Source of the DNA: Bacillota bacterium
GTDB lineage: Bacteria; Bacillota_C; Negativicutes; JAEYSJ01
Direction of reading: 5' to 3'
Length of the DNA stretch: 9,622 bases
Assembly (NCBI GenBank): GCA_023434855.1
Contig: JAEYSJ010000271.1
Coordinates: 1-9,622 of the forward strand
This document shows, piece by piece, positions 1-6,006 of this stretch. The notes under the pieces are model-generated. The model saw only the letters and a program-made list of their open reading frames with translations, did no database searches and was not told the origin of the DNA. Made by a program: the position numbers and the translations under genes. Position 1 is the first letter of the stretch. Each line of letters starts with the position of its first letter.

Positions 1-703
1 TTTTGTGGCTGTCGTTTTGGCTCCAGTCGATGAAGATTTTACCTGGCCGCAAACTTTTTTTCATTCTGGATACGACGTGGGCGGGATGAGATTGCTCAAG
101 GGCGTGGGCAAGGGTGTTGGCAAAACGTTTTGTTTGAGAATAGCTGACAGGAGTATTAAGAGGAACATAGATCTGAAGGCCCTTGGAACCTGAGGTTTTG
201 GGAAAACTCTTAAGGTTATGTTTCTCAAATATTGTTCTTAGCCAAAGGGCGACTTGAGTACAGTCTACGATAGTGGCAGGCAGGCCTGGATCCAGATCGA
301 ACACCAGCATGGTGGGGCGTGATATATTTTCAGAAAGCGAAAGCGAGGTATGGAGTTCCAGAGAAGCCAGGTTAATCGCCCAAACAAGTGCCGGCAGGTC
401 ATTTATCAAACAGAAATTAGTATTTTTTTTATTGCTTTCACTCCAAACCGGAACGGTTGGCAGCCATTTAGGCCGGGAAGCCGGGCATTCCTTCTGATAA
501 AAAAATTTACTGGCCGCGCCGCTAGGATAGCGTTTCATAGTAAGAGGGCGGCCGGTTAAATGAGGCAGCAAGGCTGGCGCAACACGAATGTAGTAGTCAA
601 TTGCCTGCCCTTTGGTAAAGCCGGTGGCGGGATAGAATATTTTGTCCAGATTGGACAGCTTTAGTTGTACACCATCAATAGTGACAATTGTGTTATTGGG
701 CAC
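1..703 (-). CDS. ligD: NHEJ DNA polymerase/primase, LigD polymerase-domain protein (3' part outside the window)
   Basis: Stand-alone homologue of the LigD polymerase module, an archaeo-eukaryotic-primase-fold enzyme that fills gaps and adds nucleotides at double-strand breaks held by Ku. I translated it by hand from a GTG at 703-701. The first 234 codons are open to the window edge; the family is usually about 300 residues, so the C-terminus is missing. Visible motifs are the metal-binding FDLDPG (D136, D138), KTSGSKGLQIY (169-179, nucleotide binding) and FIDWSQND (224-231, with D226 as the likely third metal ligand). The start is supported by AGGAGG 10 bases upstream and by the residues around LDKIFYP, typical of the domain's N-terminus. 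The GTG lies inside the last codons of ku (11-base overlap), which suggests translational coupling. No ligase domain is present before it, so this is a split LigD; the symbol is used for the module only. Confidence 0.93.
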   Translation of the reverse strand, partial: MPNNTIVTIDGVQLKLSNLDKIFYPATGFTKGQAIDYYIRVAPALLPHLTGRPLTMKRYPSGAASKFFYQKECPASRPKWLPTVPVWSESNKKNTNFCLINDLPALVWAINLASLELHTSLSLSENISRPTMLVFDLDPGLPATIVDCTQVALWLRTIFEKHNLKSFPKTSGSKGLQIYVPLNTPVSYSQTKRFANTLAHALEQSHPAHVVSRMKKSLRPGKIFIDWSQNDSHK

Positions 704-1517
704 CTGCCTTTTTCCTCCTGTCTTTAGCGGGCTGCTTCTTTTTTAAAGCAGTTAAACTGGCTTCCAGCGCTGCCATTAAATCTACTACTTTGCCACCCTG
801 GGTAGCTGCGGGCTGTTGGGTGATCACGTTTTGACCTTCGGCTTTACTTTCAATCATTGCCAGAACTTTTTCCCGGTGATCATCATGGTATTTGGCGGGA
901 TTGAATTCTGCCGAAAGAGATTCAATTAGTTGCAGCGCTATTGTAAGTTCCCGCTTTTCCGGTTTATTTTCGGCAGCAGGTAAGCCATCCAATTCAGTCT
1001 GTGAAACTATTTCATCGGCAAAATACATGGTTGACAGGGTGAGAGTTTGTCCGTTAGGACGTATAGCGGCAAGATATTCTTTATTGCGCAGCACCAACTT
1101 TGCAATTGCCACTTTTTTGGCTTCTTTCATCGCGGTGAGCAGAAGGGAGTAGGCTTTTGTCGCGCCTTTATCCGGAACAAGGTAATAGGATTGTTCGAAG
1201 AAGATAGGATCTATTTGTTCCAATTCGACGAAATCTTCAATTTCAATGCCGCGGGAGGTTTGGGGATTGAGGCTTTCAAGCTCTTCCTGAGTGATTATCA
1301 CATAACGGTCGGGGGAAATTTCGTAGCCTTTCACGATACTTTCGTTAGGAACTTCTGCTCCGTCCGCAGCGCACACCCGTTTTAGGCGTATACGACAGCC
1401 ATCCGCTTTACGCAATTGATGGAAGCTTATTGTTTTCCTTTTTACCGCGTTATATAGTTTAATGGGCACGTTTACCAGACCAAAGCTTATTGAACCACTC
1501 CACATGGGTCGAGGCAT
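693..1517 (-). CDS. ku: Ku protein, NHEJ DNA-end-binding factor
   Basis: 274-residue bacterial Ku, within the usual 250-300 range. Homodimeric Ku threads onto double-strand break ends in the cytoplasm and recruits the LigD ligase and polymerase. The N-terminus MPRPMWSGSISFGLVNVPIK is the classic start of the Ku beta-barrel domain. It continues through VPDKGATKAYSLL and VLRNKEYLAAIRP to the helical arm around residue 200. The C-terminus is lysine-rich (KKKQPAKDRRKK), as in many bacterial Ku proteins whose basic tail contacts DNA. The ATG at 1517 has a modest AAGGATGG ribosome site about 12 bases upstream. The gene begins 25 bases after the ligase stop and overlaps the polymerase start by 11 bases, so the three are almost certainly co-transcribed. 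Family assignment is secure. Confidence 0.97.
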   Translation of the reverse strand: MPRPMWSGSISFGLVNVPIKLYNAVKRKTISFHQLRKADGCRIRLKRVCAADGAEVPNESIVKGYEISPDRYVIITQEELESLNPQTSRGIEIEDFVELEQIDPIFFEQSYYLVPDKGATKAYSLLLTAMKEAKKVAIAKLVLRNKEYLAAIRPNGQTLTLSTMYFADEIVSQTELDGLPAAENKPEKRELTIALQLIESLSAEFNPAKYHDDHREKVLAMIESKAEGQNVITQQPAATQGGKVVDLMAALEASLTALKKKQPAKDRRKKAGAQ

Positions 1518-1542
1518 TCTGTGACACCATCCTTTATTTTGT

Positions 1543-2517
1543 CTATTCTCTAACTACTGAATAGGGTTCTTTGTCATGCCGTAAACCCTTGAAAACCGGA
1601 TGGCGCATAGTGTTATTGGGCGTCCATTCGGTAAATTCAAATTCGCCAATTAAATGCGGCTCAACGAATAGTGCCTCTTTTACTGGCGGCCGGCTGGCAA
1701 AAGGGCTTGTTTCGCGCTGCAACGGTGTTAGCAATTCGAACAGCATGGCCAGGGTGTTGGCGGTAAAACCGGTACCGACTTTTCCGGCATAAATTAATTT
1801 TGGGGGCACTCCTTCAGTTATGGAACGCTGGGAAGTCATATCATAATAACCTGTCAGTAAAGCACCGATAGTATTACGACGTGCTCCCTTACCTGGCTGC
1901 CAGCCGCCAATAACCAGTTCTTGCCGCAGCTGATTTTTAATTTTTAGCCAGTTGTTTGTACGTATACCAGGAAGGTAGATGCTGTCAAGCCGTTTGGCAA
2001 TTATCCCTTCCAGGCCAAGCTTACGGCTGGCTGTGAGCATTGCCTGGCCACCGCCTATCTGATGAGCTGGTGTTTGCCAGGCGGGACCGGCAAGATTAAG
2101 TTCAGTCAGCATTTGCCTGCGCTCCGTCAACGGCAGGCTCAGTGTGTCACGCTGGAGACACAGCAGGTCAAAAATAATATAAGTAACAGGATATTCTTGC
2201 ATTTTAGCTTTAATTGATTTTTCCGAAGTTAACCCCATTCTATGTTGGAGTGCCGAAAAAGACGGGCATCCATATTCATTAAGGTGGACTATTTCACCAT
2301 CAAGTACTAGCGGGCCGGAACCTAAAACGGACTTTAACTGCTGCAGTTCCGGATATTGGTTAGTAATATCTTTATGGTTCCGGCTTAACAAACGAATGGA
2401 CCCATTTTTGTAGTAAAGAATGGCTCTTATGCCATCCCATTTTATTTCAAAGCCATAATTCTCGTCGTCAGGAGGGAGAGAACCTGAACTCGCCAGCATA
2501 GGTTTTATTAACTCCAT
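1543..2517 (-). CDS. ligD: ATP-dependent DNA ligase, LigD ligase-domain type
   Basis: 324-residue ATP-dependent DNA ligase consisting of only the nucleotidyltransferase and OB-fold domains, the size expected for an isolated LigD ligase module. It seals nicks left after NHEJ end alignment. Motif I is EIKWDGIR with K26 as the residue that becomes adenylated. Motif III is LDGEIVHL, motif IV is EGIIAKR, and motif V is WLKIKN. The OB domain starts near ELVIGGWQPGKG and ends with RHPVFKGLRHDKEP, a LigD-like ending. The ATG at 2517 has AGGAAG 8 bases upstream. It is the first gene of the ligase-ku-polymerase operon. The 5' gap holds the terminator of the preceding gene, so transcription probably starts within about 2520-2580, although I could not identify a convincing promoter there. 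No polymerase or phosphoesterase domain is fused to it. Confidence 0.95.
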   Translation of the reverse strand: MELIKPMLASSGSLPPDDENYGFEIKWDGIRAILYYKNGSIRLLSRNHKDITNQYPELQQLKSVLGSGPLVLDGEIVHLNEYGCPSFSALQHRMGLTSEKSIKAKMQEYPVTYIIFDLLCLQRDTLSLPLTERRQMLTELNLAGPAWQTPAHQIGGGQAMLTASRKLGLEGIIAKRLDSIYLPGIRTNNWLKIKNQLRQELVIGGWQPGKGARRNTIGALLTGYYDMTSQRSITEGVPPKLIYAGKVGTGFTANTLAMLFELLTPLQRETSPFASRPPVKEALFVEPHLIGEFEFTEWTPNNTMRHPVFKGLRHDKEPYSVVRE

Positions 2518-2574
2518 AAGATCAACTTCCTGGTTGGATTATTCTAATGATATTTTCTCCGGTTCTTATGAATT

Positions 2575-2611
2575 TTAACAAAAATAAAAAAGCCGGAAAT
2601 TTTCCGGCTTT
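2575..2611 (-). terminator. Intrinsic terminator after the zinc-ribbon gene
   Basis: Perfect inverted repeat AAAGCCGGAAA / TTTCCGGCTTT at 2589-2611, GC-rich in the stem. On the minus strand it is followed by TTTTTATTTTTG. It begins 15 bases past the zinc-ribbon stop codon and separates that gene from the NHEJ operon. Confidence 0.9.
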
Positions 2612-2626
2612 CAAATTTTCAGCGTA

Positions 2627-2932
2627 TTAGTATCTTTTATTAGCTTGGAAGCAATCGCGGCAATAAACAGGTTTGCCGGCGGTAGGCTTAAAAGGAACTT
2701 GAGTTTCTACGCCACATGCACTGCAAGTAGTGGTAAACATTTCACGCTGCTCACGGAAACCGCCGCTGGAGCGTCTGCCACCATTTTGTTGTTTTCTGGC
2801 TGCACGGCATTGAGGGCAACGGGAAGGCTCATTTTGAAAGCCTTTTTCAGCGTAAAAAGCCTGTTCTGAAGCAGTAAAAGCAAAATTTGCACCACATTCT
2901 TTGCAGGAAAGGTCTTTGTCTTGGTAGGTCAT
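2627..2932 (-). CDS. Small zinc-ribbon protein (zf-trcl-like)
   Basis: 101-residue, soluble, basic protein with four CxxC pairs: C10/C13, C39/C42, C70/C73 and C91/C94. The first two pairs with the intervening FAFTASEQAFYAEKGF match the probable zinc-ribbon domain that Pfam calls zf-trcl. The last two form a second ribbon ending in PVYCRDCF. A Gly/Arg-rich linker (about 50-63) joins them, so two zinc ions are expected. The biochemical role of the family is not established; nucleic-acid or ribosome association is only a guess from charge and fold. The open frame extends upstream to a TTG at 3025, but I chose the ATG at 2932 because AAGGAGG lies 10 bases before it and conserved sequence starts right there. 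It has its own promoter (3044-3073), a structured leader and a terminator, so it is probably monocistronic. Confidence 0.9.
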   Translation of the reverse strand: MTYQDKDLSCKECGANFAFTASEQAFYAEKGFQNEPSRCPQCRAARKQQNGGRRSSGGFREQREMFTTTCSACGVETQVPFKPTAGKPVYCRDCFQANKRY

Positions 2933-3037
2933 TATCAACCAACCTCCTTGAAATAATTGTTCACTCCAACAATTGCTGGTCGGTTGGTCGTCATAGGCGT
3001 AGCTTCGCAAGCGAACCAGAAGCAATCATTTTCGTCT
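2933..3037 (-). promoter_or_regulatory. Structured 5' leader of the zinc-ribbon gene
   Basis: About 105 nt between the predicted transcription start and the ATG. Reading the minus strand, there is a TTCGC-TT-GCGAA inverted repeat near 3003-3014 and a small hairpin CCAGC-AATT-GTTGG at 2979-2966. A longer-range match lets CGACCAACC (2990-2982) pair with GGTTGGTTG (2944-2936): nine base pairs, one of them G-U. That helix covers the last two G residues of the Shine-Dalgarno site and ends three bases before the start codon. The pairings are seen in the sequence; regulation by masking is inference. Confidence 0.45.
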
Positions 3038-3043
3038 TTGTTC

Positions 3044-3073
3044 ATCATACTCTGTTTTTCAGCTAGTTGTCAA
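3044..3073 (-). promoter_or_regulatory. Sigma-A promoter of the zinc-ribbon gene
   Basis: A perfect -35 TTGACA (3073-3068), an 18-base spacer and a -10 TATGAT (3049-3044) on the minus strand, predicting a start near 3037. The -35 box includes the TGA stop codon of the upstream pepF gene (3072-3070). I see no terminator between the two genes, so read-through from pepF is also possible. Confidence 0.8.
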
Positions 3074-4947
3074 GGGTTCGCCAGCAATTTTTCCAATTCA
3101 TTCAACTTGTCGGCAAACCCCGCTAAAGTAATTTCCACTGGTTTAGGGGTCGACATATCCACACCTGCCTGCTTGAGGATATTAAGTGAATAATCGGAGC
3201 CACCACTCTTCAGAAAAGTAATATATTTCTGTTGGGCAGGCTCACCTTCTTTAAGCATTTTTTCAGCAAGTGTAGTTGCAGCAGAATAGCCGGTAACATA
3301 CTGATATACATAAAAATCCCAGTAAAAATGCGGGATGCGGGCCCATTCGGCATCAATTTCCTTGTCGACAACCATCTCGGAACCGTAGTATTTTACATTT
3401 AGGTCATGCCACAATTCATCTAACATATCGGCGGTGATAGTTTCATTGTTTTCAGCCTTTTGGTATAGCATTTTTTCGAATTCGGCAAACATGGTCTGAC
3501 GGTATACTGTTGCTCTCACTAGTTCCAGATACTGATTAATGAGATACACTTTCAGGCGCTTATCGGTTGTGGTCTCAAGCATGTGGTGCAAAAACAGGAT
3601 TTCATTGGTAGTTGAAGCTACTTCGGCGCAAAAAGTGGTATAGGAAGCGGTGGCATACGGCTGATTTTCCTGGCTGTAGTAACTATGAATTGCATGCCCC
3701 AATTCATGGGCAACGGTGGAAACATCATCATAGCGATCATTGTAATTCAACAGAATGAAAGGATGTGTCCCATAATTACCCCAAGAATAAGCGCCAGTCT
3801 GCTTGCCTTTGTTTTCATAGACATCTATCCAACCTGACGTTATAGCCTTTTCCAAAATACCGGCATACTCGGAGCCGAGGGGCTTAAGACCATCGCGTAC
3901 CAGGTGTAGTCCTTTTTCGTAAGGGATATCAAATTTTACGTCTGGGACAAGGGGAGTGTATAAGTCATACATATGAATTTCGTCAAGCTTGAGAGCCTTT
4001 TTCTTCAGGGACACATAGCGATGGAGCGGAGCCAGATTATTGTGAATGGCGGTGATTAAATTGTCATAAACACTTATGGGAACATTATCTGCTTCCAGCG
4101 AGGATTCCAATGTTGAGTTGTATTTACGGGTTTTTGCGTAAAAGAGATTGTTCTTTACTGTACCTCCCAATGTTGCCGCAAAAGTATTACGGAATTGGTG
4201 GTAAGTTGTAAAAAGATTGCTAAACGCTTGTCTGCGGACATTACGGTTGGCGGATCTGATAAATATGCTATAGCGGCCTTCGCTTAATTGTACCTGCCTG
4301 CCATTCTCGTCAATCGTCTGGGGGAACTTTATGTCGGCATGGGCTAACATGTTAAATATATTTTCAGTTGCCTGGGTTACTTCTGACACTCGGGATAAGA
4401 TTTCTTCTTCTGCGGGAGAAAGGATGTGTTTTTTTTGCCTGGCTAGATTATCAAAATAAAAGCTATATTCTTTCAGACCTGCCTCCTGTTGCCGGAAGCC
4501 AGCCAGTGTATCATCAGCTATGGTAAGAATTTCCGGTTCGATAAAGGCGGTAGCAGCACCGGCTTCCGCCAGCAGCGCTTCGGTTTGTCCTGTCATTGCC
4601 TGATATTTGGAATTGGCAGTGTTCTCATCTCGGTGCATGCGGGCGAAAGCATATAATTTGCCGCTGGTTATGCCAATTTCATCGCGAACTTTAAGGCAAG
4701 ATGCCAAATTCTGTGCAGAATCAGACAACTTGCCTTTATATTGTTCAAGCTGCGGCAGACGGGCCTTTAAGTTATGGTAATTTTCTTGCCATTGCTCATC
4801 ACTGGTGTAAATGTCATCAAGATGCCATTTGTATTCGGCAGGTATTTCAGTTCGTTCAGGTACTTCGGAACTGTCGCGGGCGGCAGTCTTACCGGCAGTA
4901 TTGCCTGACACTGTCATTCCATTTAACAAGCTATTTATATGTGGCAT
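3070..4947 (-). CDS. pepF: Oligoendopeptidase F, M3B zinc metallopeptidase
   Basis: 625-residue cytoplasmic peptidase of family M3B that cleaves short peptides, normally in peptide turnover. The catalytic zinc motif is HELGH at H414-H418 (VSTVAHELGHAIHSYYS), with E442 in CAEVASTTNE as the likely third ligand. The N-terminal oligo_F-type helical region (IPAEYKWHLDDIY to about residue 200) and the C-terminal YQYVTGYSAATTLA helix are typical, and the length fits the usual 600 or so. The frame opens at a TTG at 4956, but that codon abuts the ribosome site. AAAGGAG at 4963-4957 is correctly placed 9 bases before the ATG at 4947, which I use. The product then carries about 30 polar residues before the conserved start, with no signal peptide or membrane segment. 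A TATAAT at 4989-4984 may be a -10 box, but no good -35 accompanies it, so co-transcription with the amidase upstream is possible. Confidence 0.95.
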   Translation of the reverse strand: MPHINSLLNGMTVSGNTAGKTAARDSSEVPERTEIPAEYKWHLDDIYTSDEQWQENYHNLKARLPQLEQYKGKLSDSAQNLASCLKVRDEIGITSGKLYAFARMHRDENTANSKYQAMTGQTEALLAEAGAATAFIEPEILTIADDTLAGFRQQEAGLKEYSFYFDNLARQKKHILSPAEEEILSRVSEVTQATENIFNMLAHADIKFPQTIDENGRQVQLSEGRYSIFIRSANRNVRRQAFSNLFTTYHQFRNTFAATLGGTVKNNLFYAKTRKYNSTLESSLEADNVPISVYDNLITAIHNNLAPLHRYVSLKKKALKLDEIHMYDLYTPLVPDVKFDIPYEKGLHLVRDGLKPLGSEYAGILEKAITSGWIDVYENKGKQTGAYSWGNYGTHPFILLNYNDRYDDVSTVAHELGHAIHSYYSQENQPYATASYTTFCAEVASTTNEILFLHHMLETTTDKRLKVYLINQYLELVRATVYRQTMFAEFEKMLYQKAENNETITADMLDELWHDLNVKYYGSEMVVDKEIDAEWARIPHFYWDFYVYQYVTGYSAATTLAEKMLKEGEPAQQKYITFLKSGGSDYSLNILKQAGVDMSTPKPVEITLAGFADKLNELEKLLANP

Positions 4948-5044
4948 TGGAGACAACTCCTTTATTGAAAATATTGTGCTTATATTATATATTTGGCAAA
5001 GGAGGCGTGATTTTCCTACTTATCATTAGCAAAAATGTATTATT

Positions 5045-5824
5045 TTATACTTTAAAGTATTTTACTATTCCCTCAAAAATGCCTTCCGCTATTTTAGAAC
5101 GCCCATTTTCACTGTTTAACAGCAATTCTTCTTCCGGATTCGAAATAAAAGCTGTTTCTACTAATACTGCCGGCATATTGGTATATCTGATAACATAAAA
5201 ACTGGCAAAGCGTACTCCACGGTTTTTGGTTCCCAATTCTGTAACCAGGCTGCTTTGTATAGATGTCGCTAGTTTAATCGATTCCGAATCGCCGTAATGG
5301 AAGGCTGTTGTTCCAGATGCGCTGCTATTTGAAAATGCATCATTATGGATACTTACGAAAATGTCAGCCATTGAATCATTGGCAATATCTACCCGTGCGC
5401 CCAGTTCTTCACTTGAAGATGATTCGGCATATGAGGCATCCCGGTCGGCGTCGCGGGTCATAATCACGGTAGCGCCATTGCTTTCCAGCATATCCTTCAG
5501 TAGCAGGGAAATGGCCAGGGTATTATACTTTTCCTGCGTTCCCATAGGTCCTAACGCTCCTGTATCGCTGCCGCCGTGACCTGGGTCAAGGCATATTACT
5601 TTTCCCAGGAGACGATTGCTTTGTGGTTCTATAACTTCTGGCACTGGGCGGTCAGCAGACTTTTCAGGAGCTGCTTTTTGGGTGTAAATATATACTACTT
5701 CTTTAGCCGTATCATAGGTGATTTGCCAACGCAGGGTTTTTACCATGGATTTTAAAGTCAGTAGAATATCCCTGGTAACCCGCACGTTCACCGGAATTTG
5801 TTGACCGTCAATAAATATTCGCAT
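5045..5824 (-). CDS. N-acetylmuramoyl-L-alanine amidase, Amidase_3 family, with N-terminal stalk-like domain
   Basis: 259-residue zinc amidase that cuts the bond between N-acetylmuramic acid and the stem peptide of peptidoglycan. The C-terminal catalytic domain (about 73-257) shows all expected zinc and catalytic residues: H83 in DPGHGGSDTGA, E98 in QEKYNTL, H160 in SIHNDA and E223 in LVETAFISNP. Residues 1-50 (IFIDGQQIPVNVRV to VVYIYTQ) resemble the copper-amine-oxidase-like N-terminal domain found on many clostridial wall enzymes, here in shortened form, followed by a Pro/Glu linker. No signal peptide or membrane anchor can be seen, which is odd for a wall enzyme. ATG at 5824 has AAGGAAGG 12 bases upstream. 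A CATAAAAT box at 5876-5869 on this strand resembles a sigma-E -10 element and would suit a sporulation role, but its -35 is poor, so I leave that open. Confidence 0.93.
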   Translation of the reverse strand: MRIFIDGQQIPVNVRVTRDILLTLKSMVKTLRWQITYDTAKEVVYIYTQKAAPEKSADRPVPEVIEPQSNRLLGKVICLDPGHGGSDTGALGPMGTQEKYNTLAISLLLKDMLESNGATVIMTRDADRDASYAESSSSEELGARVDIANDSMADIFVSIHNDAFSNSSASGTTAFHYGDSESIKLATSIQSSLVTELGTKNRGVRFASFYVIRYTNMPAVLVETAFISNPEEELLLNSENGRSKIAEGIFEGIVKYFKV

Positions 5825-5937
5825 ATCTATATGGCACCTTCCTTATAATCAATTCGTTGTGCTAATACATTTTATGCGGTTGAATGAAGTATGGTGATAT
5901 TTACAAAAGTTTGTGGCAACAAGGATATTAGCTACAT

Positions 5938-6001
5938 AAGGAGGAAAACAATAGAAATGATATGCCGGTAAATGTATAGAACTGAAAATATAAAGAGGTG
6001 A
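5938..6001 (+). promoter_or_regulatory. Leader with orphan ribosome site and two mini-ORFs before the DUF4080 gene
   Basis: A consensus AAGGAGG (5938-5944) is not followed by any annotated gene start. Twelve bases later comes ATG ATA TGC CGG TAA (5957-5971). A second frame of nine codons (ATG 5972 to TGA 5999-6001) follows, ending inside the AGAGGTGA ribosome site of the DUF4080 gene. The arrangement could be a translated leader coupled to the downstream TTG start, or chance. No convincing sigma-A promoter was found in 5845-5937. Confidence 0.3.
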
Positions 6002-6006
6002 GACAG

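Noticed and set aside
2933..3025. N-terminal extension of the zinc-ribbon frame from a TTG at 3025.
   Set aside because: No ribosome site at the TTG, extension unlike the family, and a consensus AAGGAGG sits correctly before the ATG at 2932. The stretch is better read as leader RNA.
5047..5060. Palindrome ATACTTTAAAGTAT at the amidase 3' end.
   Set aside because: It is AT-only apart from two C/G pairs, lies in coding sequence up to the stop and lacks a T-run; not a credible terminator or operator.
4701..5198. Plus-strand open frame of 165 codons across the pepF start and the amidase end.
   Set aside because: It is antisense to two well-supported genes, with no ribosome site at its start and no recognisable domain.
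5880..5907. TTGAAT-16-TACAAA as promoter of the DUF4080 operon.
   Set aside because: Both boxes are poor (about four of six matches), so I do not list it as a feature.
5998..6006. GTG at 5998 as the start of the DUF4080 gene.
   Set aside because: The codon is part of the AGAGGTGA ribosome site, leaving no spacing; TTG at 6007 fits both spacing and family N-terminus.
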